Source of the DNA: Climacteris rufus
Lineage: Eukaryota > Chordata > Aves > Passeriformes > Climacteridae
Assembly: GCA_013398175.1 (NCBI GenBank)
Contig: VZRZ01002645.1
Location: 1,540,425-1,604,424 of the forward strand
Direction of reading: 5' to 3'
Length of the DNA: 64,000 nucleotides
Shown piece by piece: positions 13,801 through 28,800 of the stretch; position 1 is the first letter of the stretch, and every line of letters begins with the position of its first letter. The translations under genes and the position numbers were made by a program. The notes under the pieces were generated by a model. It was not told the DNA's origin, searched no databases, and was given only the letters and a program-made list of their open reading frames with translations.

Positions 13801-16800
13801 GCAGAAATTATTCCTCCACAAAAATGAATGCCAGTACAATCCCAAAGATAATCAATCAAACTATTTAGGGAAAACCATAAGCTTTCAATTAAATGAACGC
13901 TCTTTCGCATGACTCAACACTCAACTGTGCAAATAACACTCAACATGTTATTATTAATCCATAGACATTCTGACCTCTTTGTCAGTGCAGACATTCATTA
14001 AAAGGCACATGCTGCTCTGATTCCAGGGATTAAACACAAACCTTTTTTCTGATGTTCCCCACCTCTCTAGGAGACCAGAATTCTTGTGCTTCATTGAACA
14101 GCACCAAAAACCAGAGAAAAAATGATAGCCTGTAAGGCCCCTATCTACTCACCTAAAGAGATTTTTGAAGGGGCTTTACAGTGGTTCAAGTACTCTGAGT
14201 TGGGCAAACAGGAGAAATACTGACCAGATATTCTCAACAGACCAAAACACAAAAGTTTAATGGCAAACCTTAGAAAATCAGACAACTTTGGCACAAAGTT
14301 TACTACAACATCCAGTCAACATAAAACACTGCTCACAGCATTAACCTAGACCATTCAACTTAGCAAACTTTAAGCCCATTCAATGTTAAGTTACTCAAAA
14401 TATTCCAACATGAGGGAATTAGGAAAAAGAGACAGGAAAGATACAGAAAAGCATACATTTGGACAGCTACCAACTCCTGGGTTCTGGTGGTGTTCAGATA
14501 GGCACTCCAAGAAGAGGCAGCGTCTAGAGAAGGTGATGGCCCTGTGCTCGGCCTTAAACACCCCCTTGGCCCACAGGGGCCTTTCCCCCAGGTGGGACTT
14601 CCGATCATTTGGCCACTCAGAAGATGGGTTAGGAGATACTGGAACACTGCTTCTGGTGTGCCAATGACTGGCAGCTCTGCCAGGCTGGGATACAGGCTCT
14701 AGGGGATTGTGGGGCAGTTCGCTGCCTCACCAGGGCCTCCTTCCCCACACACATGGCTGCCCCTTCCCCACATACATGCATCCCAAAATGTCTTGAGACA
14801 TCAAATCTTTCCAGTCTCTGACACCGCCTCACAGATCAGCCATTCGCTCGTTTGTTTCACCATTAGGAAAAATGCTGGAGAAGTCAGACTGTGCTGCAGA
14901 TTGAGGAGACTCTCTACCATCAGATCAATGACCATTGCCCACATGGCAACAAGAAGACTTACACAACCAAAGGCTGTTGCAGACTCCATTGGGGAAAAAC
15001 TTTAAGATGCCCCAAACAGCAAACTTTCCCATATTCTTCCCTAGAGCTGGCCGAAGAGATTTTCCACTAAGTCACTCAATACAGTTGATGCCAGGACCCC
15101 AATAAACATTTTGGTTATCCTCACTAACATGCCCAAGGAGAGACAGTCACTGTTTCAGAAAAATGTGTGCATTTGACCAATGAGGCGGTTCTTGCATTTC
15201 TGTAAGAGCTGTTCAGCAAGAGCAGGATCTGTTCAGTCAAAGACCCAGAAGCCCACTGGCAGCTCAAAGTAGCTACCCACATCACTGTGAAAGCACTGAC
15301 ATGACACAAGAGGAACACATAAGCTTAGTGAAGACATTGGTGGATGGCTATCTTTTTACAGAAAAACTTCATCAATATTACCAAAACTGAAACAAACTTA
15401 TGAAAGTAGATGAAAGGATGACAGTGGTGAGATGAGAACACAAGGGAGTGTGCCCACTTAAAATCCAAAGACAATGCATTCACATGGGAGAAGGTTCTAT
15501 CAACTCCTTCTTGCAGGAACAGGTGGGAACATGTTGGCAAACAGAAACACAAACGGAAGGACACAAGGAGGTAGAAAGAAATGAAAGGAGGTTGAAGACA
15601 AACACCTAAAAAGGCTCAACAGGGCAGCGATCTCCTCTGTCACATACTCATGTCATGGAAGGCCACTGCTGAGCTGGCCTGTGCATTCAGACTATGCTGT
15701 GCCTGATGCAAAAACCCATGTTCTAGGAGCACTAAGGACAGACACTGCAGTGGCTGGCTGGGACTTGCCTAAACCCTTAATCCAGAGCAATTACATCCAT
15801 GGGACCCACCCTGCAAATCCACCAGAATACCTTTGCACCAGCCTGCAAAGAGTTTAGAGAGTCACATGGTCCAGCAGGAGCTTGGATTTCAGGCCCACAA
15901 GAAAACAGGCAAACTAAACCCAGACCTGAGCTGGCCTTGAAAGCCACCCAGGACATCTGAACTCAGAACTCTGGTGGACTCAAAGAGGCTCTGCTCAGCT
16001 CAGACAATTGTTTCCTCCAGATGCTGCACCTACAGCCAACCACATAATTGTTAGGGGAACAGATATAGCTGGATGGCTATTTCTTGTCTACATTTGAGAA
16101 GACCTAAAAAACAGTTATTCCTGCTATGCCCACTCACCACTTTGTGTTTTGGCTTTGTCATAGAAACTTCCATTTCTTCGGCACCTGAATTATCACTGGG
16201 AGAGCCAGATCTAAAATCCATCATCTCTTCCTCTTGTTTCTTGAGGCTGTCTGCTACTGTTTGGATGGCTTTTGTCCATTCTTCCCTGGCAAAACATAGG
16301 CAAAGACACTCATTACTCGAGGCCTTAGATTACCACCTGCCATGGCAAGAATCACCTAGCAATACAGAGTTAACTAATGTTCTCTGATGAATCAATGGAA
16401 GATCCAATGAATTATGTGCATATTCAAACACTGTAAAAATGCATTTTTAAACATATATCTTTATTAATCATACTAGAAACAAGAGACAGCTGAAGTTCTC
16501 CCAGTCTGGATGTAATACAAGGCTTTTCAGATAACAGAAATTCTATGAGGCATTCAGTCAACAGCTCAAGATATGACCTGGTGATACAGAGATTTACATG
16601 ACAAAAACAGACTTGCCAAAACCAAAAAGCAAAAGGCTTACATGAAGCACAAAGTAATTAACAGAGCTTCTGCATTTCTGTGGTACACTGAAACAGACAT
16701 CCGACTCCTGGGAACACTAAGCCACCCCTTCGTGCACGTATCCCAAATTTTAGTGGCAAGGGATGTTCTTGGAGAAGGTATTAAAGCCCAGGATACTTAG

Positions 16801-19800
16801 GTTATTCTTCTATTATAAAGATGATGCCAGCAGTACAGCAATTTCTGTGTAAACTTTAGCAGAATGTCAGCAAAAGCAGTGACATTTCATCTCAGGCACA
16901 GGTCTCAGTGCCTAAAGTTTCCACAGCTGTTTCAGCAATGGGTGCTCTATCAGTGACCCCTTCAACTCCCACGGAGACCACTTCCACTCCAATGTCCTTT
17001 GGGAGATTTCACACCTTTGGAAGCTACTGAAGTGAAAGTTCTTGGCCTTCACTTGATTTCACTGCAAATTTATTGAACATGAAGAATACAACTCATAAGG
17101 GCTTCCAGGGTTTCAGGACGGACTTTAAGACACACAGGGGCTGAAGACACTTCAAGTGGACTATCTGAACTTAACATGTTTACTGTCTTTTGTATATGTA
17201 GGGAACAGGAGGTGGTGGTTTAGTTGGTGTTTTCTAGGCACTGGTTGAACTGTCCTCCCAAGGACACCCCAGGTAAAATATTTTGATCCTACAGCAGGAA
17301 CAGTCGCAGACAACGCTGAACAACTCTAAGCACGATCTGCAGTGCAGCTGTGCCATCCTTATCAATGTCCAATGTTTGTTTTTACTTTTTTTTTTTTAAA
17401 TCATATCTGAACACGTGAATTTCAGTTTGTGATGGATGGAAGAGGCAGATCATTCCCCAGAGGAAACAAAGTCCATGGGAAGAAGTACCCAACACAAGAT
17501 TCTAATAAAAACTGCACCACATAAGGTCTTGTCTGCCTTGTGCATTTTTTATTTTGGATTTTGCCTGAATTATGCACTATCCATCCAGCCCTGTCTGGGG
17601 CAGCAAGGTAATGCCAAACATTCTCGCAGCACAGACTACACTCCCAGCACAGACTACACCACTTAATATCACAAACACATTCCCGTATTTACTAATCATA
17701 TTTTTATATTCAGAATGATTACAAAGAGATCTTCTGTACTTTTCTCTCTCCATCTCTTTCAAAAAAGCAAACATTGGTTTTAAAGGTACAGAGAAAGCTA
17801 AAGGCATATTGACCTTCATATCTCTTTTGTTACTGACTTGGTTGAGATCTTGGCCCTCCTGAAGTGCGTATCTTTGATTTCTGGGAGAACAGAATTTCAC
17901 CCTAAGCTTTTATGTCTCAGGAGTACACAACAGAGGTGACTAACACTCCGAGCCCTGAAGTGTCACAAAGCTGACTTAATTGGCTAGGAGGGAACAAAAC
18001 AAGACTGAAATACAATCTTCCCCCAAGTGGAAACTGCTGTTCATTTCCTTTAGGGTCACTGACCACAAAGTTCCTAAAAGAAACAAGGACCAGTTTCTTT
18101 TTCTTTGCTTTTAATTTGACTTAACCTTATTCTGATCATTGTAACAGAATCAAAAGCAATAATCAGGAGCCTTCTTTAAATCAGTGCATGCAAAGGCTAC
18201 GAAAGAAAGGAGTAATATCAGGTAGAATTTATTGCTCTTCAAAACAAACATGTGCCAGTATCATATCTAGGGAGAAACAGGGTTTTAAAATACTCACTCC
18301 CTTAGGGCAATGGTACTGGAATAATTTAAGTTTAGTTTCTGAAGAGCAAGTAAATATTTAAATACTCGGTAGTTGTAGAATAGCTGTGCTGGAAAACCGT
18401 TCTCTCTGGAGGTAAGAGATCAATTCTCCAATGATGAGAGCACAGGATGCAGCTCTTCGCTTTGTTTCCTAAAAGATGAAACAGAAATCTGCACCTGCAG
18501 CAGATAACTATCACCTTTATGATCTAATTTGCATAAAACATTAGCAATCAGCAATGATACACCTAACTTTTCCTTCAGAAATAGGGTGTCTAAACAGACT
18601 TTAAAAGGTCAGTATTTTGATACAATTCAACTTCGCCTGAATCTCTGTTCCACTTGTGCTCATCCTTCCAGAAACTCCCAGGTCAGAAACCCTTCATTTT
18701 ACATACCACAACATTTCCAGTGAGAAATGAACCTTACGTTCCCAGAAATAACTACCCGTGAGCTGGTACACACCTGCACCTGTCCATTTTGGATACCCAA
18801 CCTGGCAACACTTCATTTACAAACACTGCTCAAAATCCACTCCCTGAAACCCCCCTTTAGGGTACCTTCTACATTGGAAAACACACTGAAACTGAGGCTC
18901 TCAAAAACTGCTTGTCGCTTTTCAGACCAGACGTACATCATCTGATAAATAAGAGCTTCAGCAAAGGACTCGCTATTAATGCTGAACACTCGCATCTGCT
19001 TTTGCAAGGAGTTTATGCATTAAATATGAATGAAACATACCGCTCCTCTGGAGTCTCCACATGAAATGTTCTTTCAATTACTGTGGTCCACTGGAGGCAT
19101 CTAATGATAAATGTGTTTGGTTTAGGTCGCTCTGTCTTCATCAGCTGGCACTCTACCACAATCAAGGAAGAAAGAGTCATGGTACATAAGCAGGTTTAAA
19201 TAATCATTTGTCTTTATTCTTATCTAGCAAACTGTTGCAATTAATCAGCCATAGAAATCTCTGTAAGTACTTCTTTAGGAGACTTGAGACAATTTACTGT
19301 GTTGATGAAACCAATAAATAGCTTGGGAGATAGCCATCTAAGCAGCACCGAAATCAAATTCTGCTTTGAAAGGCTCCACATTTGGTCTGCCCATAGAGGT
19401 AAGTAGAAATGTGATGTGATAACACAGAAGCCATTCAGACTCAGGTCCCATACTCTAAAGGTCATCCAGAGCACAGCACATGGCCAAAGTCAGTTGATAA
19501 TGCAGCAATTACATTCACTGAAACTAAAGTCAAGCCCTCACATTCCCTCCCATTGACTTTCCCAACATAAAACCCTGTCCACGGCTTCCAAGGAGTTGCA
19601 AGAGAGCATCTGGTCATTTTGCAGCAACCTGCTAAAGATTAGACTCAGCATTTCCAATCCTCAAACACTAGAGGGAACATCAAACTGCAAAGGCACCCCC
19701 TGAGAAGACCCCGTTCCAAATGCCTTCGGGACAGCTGCCGCAGTCGGATGCTGCACGGACACGCAGCAAACAGCTTCCATCACTGCCAGGGTTTAAGCAC

Positions 19801-22800
19801 AACCTAAAAAGGCTACAGAAGTACAGCTACATGCAAAGCCACCACTTCCTTCATCAAAATGTTCTTTTGTGAGCTGAGTGTTAATTTTTAAAAATTTTTA
19901 AATCACATCTACTGCTTCAACCTCCATACGATGTTACAAGCATTTATCCTTCAAATTTGGGCCTGCAAATGCAGCTGATTCAGGGTACACATTAGTTCTA
20001 CTAAAAGAGATCTGAAAAGCAAAATACAATCAATAAAATAACAACAGGAGGCAAAACACCACCTTTTTTAGAATAACATTAATAGAAAATCTAATTAATT
20101 AAACAGCTCCTGCTAGAGTAAAGTCAAATTAATAAAGCAGGGGGGAAGAGGGATAAAATATAATTGTGGGAAATTTTTCTTGCATTAAACTCTCTTCCTT
20201 GCAGTTAATGAAACCACAAGCTTGCTGTTAGTTGGTCCTCAGGTTCTAAATCAACTTCCAAGCAAATAAAAAGGCACTATGAAGACAAGAAAAAATTTCC
20301 GTTTACTGCTAGAGCCGTGAACCTCCTCTACCATCAGGAACGTGCAAGTCAAGGACAGAATCCACCAAAATAACAGTACATATTACTAAGGCTACACTGG
20401 TACCATTAGGTTAATTTCATTAGTGTGAAAATTTAGAATGCTCAGTTTTAAATTCAAGCTCTTAATTAGCACAAAGATAAAATATTTACTGCCAGTGTTT
20501 TTGGGCGCCATACTTTTGGCAATATATTTCATGCCTCATTTGCTACTGGAATTATAATCTTTTCAATTAGTAACTTTGCATTTTTCATGACAAGAAAATA
20601 TAATTTTTCTTTAATAGCACGCTGAGGTTATACTGCGTCCTACTAAAGCACTCCAATTAGATAAGAGAAAGTTTATTAATGAGTCATGCGAAGGTTTTAG
20701 TGCGATAAGCAGCACTCCTTCATTCACCCCGATTAAACAACTTCCGCACAGCGACGCGGCCGCGCTTGCCGAGCGCTGCGTTGGGTCTCCCAGCCACCCC
20801 CGTCCCCTCCCAGAATGGCAACGAAAGCCAAACACAACTGCCCGGGCTGGCGCAGCCCCCTGAGCCTGGTGCTGATAAATTCCGTGCAGAAGGTCTCAGT
20901 CCTGCTCCCAGACCGCCCACCTCCCTTTAGCTGCTCTTCTTTTTTTGTTGTTTGTTTGCCCTGCCTCCAATTTTTATCTGCTTAATGTGATTAGATTAAG
21001 GCTGGGGTTGTCCTCTAGGAGCCTGCACAGTGCAGTCCTAAGACACAGAATCTGGCTGAAGACTCGAGGAACAACATCAGGCTATTATTTCCTAACGTTG
21101 TGCTAATCCAGACCTGTTCTCCCATACTTATCCTGAAGTACAACATTATGAGCAAATAAACAGAGAGGCTTTGCTTAGTTTTTAAAAACACTTTAGACTC
21201 ACATTCTGAAGTAGCTGCATAGATATTTAAACTAGCCATGAACTCTGAATTTAACCATTTAATTTCAGAGTAATAAACCACAAAAGGCTTTTTCTGTCAG
21301 AGAAGGGGACCAATTAAATGTCACTCTTCCCCTAAATCAGTACTGTCCATGGGTATTTGTTAAGCTTGCTGATCCAGCAATCTTTTAAGGCATACAGCAA
21401 GATGAATAATAGAGATTTGTCAGTTAATAACCATTATAATTCAAGTATGTCACACAGAATTGTTTTGTTTAGTGAACAATATGCTGTCTAATTACCCTGC
21501 TCAATCATAACAGCACATATCAAGAAATACAGAAGGCTTTACTTTTAAATTGCTCTACCAAAGTGCTGTACCACATAGGTTCTAGAAAGTTTGAAACTAC
21601 CACTTAGTTCTCCCCACATATGAGAATCATATGGATTTTATCAACAAAATTAATAAAGTAGTTTTTTTCTTACTTTTAAACCCAACCGTGTGCTCTTCAC
21701 TATAGCTGACAAGTTAGAGAAGCACCAAACTTGCCTTGTCTAATCATGCACCCCAACGTGCACCACTCCAGCAGAGCACAGACACAGAAGCTGTGTAATA
21801 TTAGGTCGGATTTATGACATGTTTGGGGGTTCTGCTATAAAAACATTCACATTTCAAATACAGGCCGAGGGTCGCTTACCCACTTTGAAGAGTTTGTCCT
21901 GTGAAACAGGCCAACACAAGTACTACCCATTTGCAACAGAGTAAGTACTGTAAACAGCAGCCTGTTAAAAATTATTTAAATTGCTCCAAAGAACCTCTCG
22001 ATTCTTTCCTGGCCTTTGGTCTTTTAAAGTAAGTAGGACAGAGAAATTGTTCCTAACAGGAATAGACACCAAGGCATTCAAATGTAAATTACCATTTTGT
22101 ATTTGAAAGACACTTAGTATTATCCCAGTGACTTTCTAAAATGTCACAATATTTGCTTTCCCAGCACTTAAGCTAAAAGGCAGATTACTTTCGATGAAAG
22201 TGTCAAACTCTGCTTCCTATATAATGACATCACACTTAAAACAATAATGTCAAGGAAGACTCCTTCCCATTCCTGCTTTGGTTTCTTTAAGGAAAGGTAT
22301 AGAGAAAAAGAAAGAAGAAGGGAAAAAGGTAAATGAGGAAAAAAGAATGATGAAGAAATAAAACTTTGGAAAGGCAAACAGCAATACTACATCGAAGTGT
22401 TTGTTTTCTGCTAGCACCACCGGATGGATTCACCTCTGAACTGCTCAGCACAGCAAAAGTGAAGGGCCAGGAGCACCAAGTTATAGACCTGCACAAAGGT
22501 GGCTTTTAATAACAGCAGACAAAAAATCCAACCACTAATCTGGCCATCCTGTGCCCTCTGATAAACGCTTGACTGCAGACACACAGTCCTGTCCCAAAAG
22601 GAGCTCTCGTATTGTTCAGCAATTATGTTTTCAGCTGTACAAAAAAACCACCACAGTCCATCGTCCTTTTTGACAGCCGGGAGAAATAATCCCTTTCTAA
22701 CAGGAACAGCCTCTCTCTCCATGTGGTTTTGACAATATACTGCTTTTCTCAGCTATATGGTTTTAAAGGCTTATAACCTAATAGGGAGACATACATGATA

Positions 22801-25800
22801 ATCCGAGATTACAATCGGTATGAAGGCTACTTATCTCACAGATTTACAACACAGGCTCTATTGCTTATTCATCTGCAAGCGTTCTGGAGCAGAACTTTTA
22901 GGTACAGACTTTTTCATTCCTTCAATCTTATTTGTGGTAAAGTCCAGAACACAAACACAAATAAGACTCAAAAAACTCAGTTAAACATTCAGGCACCATC
23001 TTCCAGAAATGTTGCTTTGGGGATTTTTTAATTTGTTGTTTGTTTGTTTGTTTGTTCTTGGGGTTTTTTTAAATAATCACCAATAGGTAGTCCCAGAAAA
23101 AATAAACTCCTTAAACACAGCACTAAACTTCAGACATAGATATACGGCTATTTTAAATGAAAATTAGGTGGAGAAAAAGTTATTTAAAATAAATAGCAAG
23201 CCTCTCTTTACGCAGAGGGGCTTAGAAATAAGTTTTCAAAAACATATGATCAAAACCCTTCTGGACCAAAAGGGTAAGGCTAGTGTAGGAGAAAGCACAT
23301 GGATATTACACACTATTTATTGCTAATACTTTCTTCATACCTGTTAAAGACATGCCACCATTAGTTGTTATCTTCTGTCACTGTTCTCTCATGAATTGAG
23401 TATTTACTATCTCTCATGGGATAACAAAATCACTCCATAAGAATTTTATACTACAAGTAAGAACATTCCGCTCCAAAAAAACCCCTCCTTTTACTTGTAA
23501 AGATAAAAAAGCCTACATTATTTTACAGCAGAAGAGAGTAAATATTTTAATCAGAAACATGGGACCACTTCCAAAGAACAGACTGACAGAGACAGCCTGC
23601 CATCTCATTAAAAAAAAAAATCTGGTTCACTAATTAACAAAAAAAGTCAGGGCTATCATGGTCTCTTGGAGGAAAAGAAAACAGAAGGATTAATTTCTAC
23701 AAAATATTTAATCTAAATTCCCCCCACCTTTCACTGGCAGGAGGCTTCTACAGGCCTGTGCTCTGGCCTGAGCCTTCCTCCAGAGACAGCTCAAATCCAC
23801 TCACACTAACTCGACATGTTAACCCAAATGAAAGTATCAGGCAAGCAGGTTCAAAGGGAAAGCCTGCGGTGCAGAACACATCCAAACAATATGATCCCTG
23901 AGATTAGCTCAGTTGGTTAGAGCCTGTGATAACAACACCAAGTTTGTGGGTTCAATCCCCGTATGGGTCATTTACTTAAAGAGCTGATGATCCTTGTGGG
24001 TCCCGTCCAACTCAGAATATCCTGTGAATTTGAAAGTGTGGAGAGCACCCAGAAGGGAACATCAGCACATCAGGTGCTGGCAGAACTGCACGCTACTGCC
24101 TACAAGAGAAACTAAATCCTGGTGGGGAAAGAGCTGTTTCTGTGGGCCCAAATCCACAGTAATAACTTCTAGCAAGGAGGCCCCACTCCTCTCACCAAGG
24201 CCTTCCCAACCTGCCACTGGTTCACCAGGCAAGAGCCACTGTCAGGGACATCCTCCCACCCACCACCCAGCCCATGATGCCTCTCACAGGGGCTACACCT
24301 CAGCTATAGGCACATGCTGCATCTTCTCCAACAATGCTCCGATGCCATGGCAACAAACCTGTTTATCTATAAATGCTGAGACTGATGGGCTCAATCTGCC
24401 CAAAAAAGCACCATATTCCTGTTGTGCAAACCGATTTAAGTTAACCCACTTTGAAGGCAACTTGGACAAAGAAAAGACAGTGGGCACATTTTTACTCCTT
24501 AGCAGTGAGCTGTCCAAATAATGCAGTTAGCAGCAAGAGGATGGAAGTGTCCTCCAGAAAGCACATTTGTTAAAAGCCTCTGGCTATGGACCAAGTACTG
24601 AATTAATTTATGAATTAATGGCTTTCTGCTGCTTTGCTTTACCTTTTTGATCTGTAAGAAGATACTAGTCTAAAGAGGGAACTACCATGTCATTACTGAA
24701 ATGAAAACACTATGAAAATTCTCTCTCTAAAACGAGACAAAAAGCCTCAAAGCACTCTTGGCATCCTGCACAGAGGTACCAGGCAACAGCATGTCCATTA
24801 TTTACTCCCATCATCAGTAAGAACAGGTATATGCTGCTACTGGAGGAAACATAATGAACATTTCCATCAATTCCTTCTGCTGCCCAGCCTTCTTCCAGGA
24901 CCAGAGTGTTCCAAAATAAATACCTGCTTAATGATCAGCTACAAAGATGAAGCCCATGTATTTCGAGCTTCCCTGTAATGAAGAGGGAGAGCTCCTACCC
25001 TTCTCTCTGCAGAGCTTTGCTTCCACTAGTCACCAGGAACACAGGACAGATCATTGTTAGTAACAGGTGCCACAACGATCTATTTTTAAGTGGTGGAACG
25101 AGACACAGGCAGATCATGAGACAGGAAAGATTAAGAACAGGAGAAAATAAAAGGTGGAAGTATACAGCAAAAAGTTAAAAACATGAGCAAGAAAAGGAGG
25201 TTATCTTCAGAGTCTTCTATCACATCCTGTGCTGCAGCACCTGAGCAAAGTCGGAAATGTTTGCATAGGAGAGAGTGCAGAGGGTAGGAGATGTTACTAT
25301 TTCCAAACCCTTTTGTTGGCTTTGATAGAAGAAATATGGTTTTGTGCTCAAAATTAAGAAAAACCAAGCGTTTCATTAAAACCTGTGCTCACTCTGCAGT
25401 CTCTTATGCTAACAATTAGATAACTCTGACCTATGTCAATGCCACTGGAATCCAGATCTGGTGGCAGAACAGAGGCTGAAACACTTTGGCTATATGCTAG
25501 CTACTGAGACACACACCATGGATTAATCTTCACTTTAAAGCAATTTGCTGAATAACATACATACTATATATTAACAAATATACCCGTTGTATTCCATAAC
25601 CAGAAATGGCAGATTAGTAGAAAACTAAAAACCTCCAGATCACAGTCCTTCCTGAGAAACACAGTGGGATTTATCATCTCAAAATAAACACGTTCAGTGT
25701 TCAGATACATCGTTCTGGGCAGATCTGAACGTTACTGGTGCAGTTAGCAGCTGTATTACAAGAAGACATCAACCCCCAGACTGGACAAGGGAGCAGCTGA

Positions 25801-28800
25801 AACACTTACGAGCTACTGAGAAGTTATTTAAAGGTGATTCCCGCTGGTCGACATCCTGCGGTCGCTCCTTGTAGCCAATGAAAGTGCCGTCGTTCTTCAG
25901 GAGAAAATACCGTGGCCTCCATGTTTTGATGTATTCTCCTGCAAAGAGAGGATGGGCAAAGGGAGAGAACATCAGAAAACACCCCAAAATACTGACACAC
26001 CAATAATTTTTGTTAATATTGAAACTATATGTCATCCTGACAGCGGCCGTTTTAAGAACATTCAGTTCAGTCTGATACAAACAGTGGAAAAATACAGGCA
26101 CTGAGTCACATACTGATAGCGATGGTAGCCATAAAAATGGGACTTCATAAAAGGTAAACAGCTTTGTTCTTCTATCTACTTCGATTTCCATTCAAATTCT
26201 GCAACATCTGCCTTAAATGCATTTTAAATTTTAAAAAAATCAGAGCAGATGTCCTATGTATTATTTTTGCTATTGTCATTTTTCATACTGACAAGTGGAG
26301 AAATTTTTTCATTTACATTTTGCAGCGCAAGTATTTTAAACAACAATGGGTAATTTACTAATTAGTCAACTGCTTTATCAAACCAACAGTCACTTTTAGA
26401 CCATAAGAAGATAATTCTCTGCTTATGTTACATAACATCACTCACTCCTCTCACAACATCTCAAGCATGAAACACAAGATGATGTATCACAATATGAAGG
26501 GGAAAGCACTGGATGATGTATAGGCACCACAAAGAAGAAAACAAACATCTACTCTGAAAGATAAGCCACCTTTCTTTGTCTGAGAAAACATCCATTGCTC
26601 ACACCATGCTTCTGCTCATCTGAGAAACCTGCACAGGTGACAGCTGCATGACTGTGTCACAGCCACATTCAAAATGTCCAGCAGTAGAACAAAAAGAAAA
26701 GAGTTAATCAAAAACTCAGTATTTACTGGATTTCTTCAGCTGGTCTTCAGGGAAGGAAGACAAAGATCCCACCTATGGCTCTTCTGGATGACTCAGTATG
26801 TCTCAGTGTTTTGCTTATTGACCAGATCATGATTTTCTCAGGCAGTCTCTGAAAAACCTCAAATAGCTTTTCATGGTGCCAAGCTGCCCCTCTAGGTCCT
26901 ACAAGCACTTGCAGTAATGCTTCTATTCAACTGAACCAGAAAACCTTAATTCAAGATGTTGTTCAAATCACAGTACTGGCCACACTTCTCCAATTCTGCC
27001 CAAAAACTGATTTAAACATTTTAAAAACAAATGGTCAGTACAAAGCATCCACAGCTGGGCATCAGTTATACCCCCCTCCCTTCTGTATGCTTTCTCACTT
27101 GTTCAGCACTGGGGAGAAAAGGAGGGAGCACACTAGGAGCTGAGCTCCTTCCCAGCCTGCCACAGCAGGACCACGCCTGTGCACCCTGTGATGCTGCCCT
27201 GCAGCAGGTGGAGCACAGTGGCCACAGGGTCATCTGCTGGCAGGCTCCTCAAGCGACCATCAAGAGCAGCGAGAGAAGGCTCACTGGATTTATCGGCTCT
27301 GGTAGCCTTCTGCTGCTCTCCTGTTCTCCCAGGCTCTGCTCACACTCTCCTCCTTTCCTGCTGCCCAGCTTTCCTCCACTGGTAATTTTTCTCCCAGCGA
27401 AGTGCACCCTGCCCCAGGAACTCCCTTGCAGCTGCTTTGTCTCCTTCCTCTCCCCACAGACCTCCTCTCCGTCTGCGGTGCAGTTTCAACCTGTTTCAGG
27501 CACCAGCTGTGTCACTTCTGCGTTCTCACTCATCCTTCTCCCTCTTCCACACAGAAGCAGAAACAACCCCAATACCCACACCACACAGCCATGGGTGTGC
27601 ACAGTCCCCACCAGCTGCTTTCACCTGTTTAGCCCTTGTTGTGTTTTTAATTTCCTAATCTAAAGCAAAAAACCAAAAACTACTGAAATGTCAGAGAGAG
27701 TCATACAGAGCTTCCTTTGCAGTCCATGCTGCAATGTCTGCAGAAAACATCCATTTGCACTGATGAAACAGGTATGGGGCAAGAAGAAGTAGTGGAAAAG
27801 AAGGACAAACCTCAGTGTTCCTTTTAGAAATGTCTGTTAGTGCTCTAAGTGTTACACCAACCTATAAGGGGTTTACAAAAGTGTCATCATAGCTCCAGGA
27901 ATTTCAGAAGAACTCACCTATAGATGTGATGGTTTAACATTTATAAGCAAGGAGGTAAATGTAGAAGGTTTTGTTGTCATCATCATTTTTAATTCTGACC
28001 TTAATTAAATGTTGAAAACTTTCTGGGATCAGCAGAGATTATGAAGCCTTTCACATTTAAATTATCAGTCCAACTCAGCCCAGATCAGTGAGATTACTCC
28101 AATCTCATTACTATTACACCACAGATGTGACTACAGGGACAAGAAGATACGTGGCATGCTCAGCCCAGCTCTTGACTAGAGGTTTGCCAGGTAAGCAGGT
28201 TGGGGAGGTGACTGCCCAGACTATCATGATTTTGGAACGTGCTCTTACATACTGAACTCGTTGGTATTTTCTTCTCTTGCATAAAGCACACCCAGGAGAC
28301 CTAAGAACCACCACACAGCCCTTATCATACCTGCACTTAGTACTGAATTCAGATTGGATGGGACAAAAAAATATCTGAACAGGGACAAGACAGAGAGCTT
28401 CCACTTCCCTTGCTCCCTAATTTATGCTACATGTCTTCCCCATTGGCATTTACAGAGAGGACATTCATTTTTTGCAGATTCTGAAATTATTATCTGGTTG
28501 TTTGCAGTGAAGTATACAGGATTTTACACAAAATTACACCGTACTGTCACAGGAGACTTCTCTTAGATTAGATGCTTATGTTTGGCTCTCATACCTTCTT
28601 ACAGCTTTATCCCACCGATCTGCTTCTCTGTTAGAAACACATCCTCTAACAGGATTAATCACACAGTCTTTTAAAATGGTGCATTCCATACATATATAGC
28701 ATCCTCCTCCACACTCACTGTTTCTGAGTGAAAAAGCAAGGATTTCATTACTGCCAGTCGTTCTGCAGGGATCATTCTACTTGGATCTTTCTTTAAGCAT

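Larger units (their letters stand above)
19153..25809 (-). other. AKT1: AKT1 intron 2 (6657 bp)
   Basis: The intron between the two PH exons. It contains a CpG-rich block at 20700-20830, a GTTT microsatellite at 23035-23056 and the tRNA-headed SINE at 23898-24028. The AT-rich stretch around 20.0-20.6 kb has homeodomain-type TAATTA and TTAATTAG words and might be a regulatory region. None of the open frames (up to 175 codons at 23994-24521, which starts inside the SINE tail) has a recognisable domain. Confidence 0.88.

Noticed and set aside
23898..23970. A functional tRNA-Ile gene
   Set aside because: The head has A and B boxes but diverges in the stem and anticodon region and runs directly into a CR1-like tail, so it is a SINE.
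23994..24521. A 175-codon plus-strand gene
   Set aside because: It starts inside the SINE tail and has no recognisable domain or conserved splice context.
4672..25938. Assigning the kinase to AKT3 or AKT2
   Set aside because: Residues in almost every exon are AKT1-type: [64 protein letters not shown] with [13 protein letters not shown].
25769..26191. A 140-residue protein containing the PH segment
   Set aside because: Only 25938-25810 is coding; the first half is intron ahead of the ttgcag acceptor, the last residues are past the donor.
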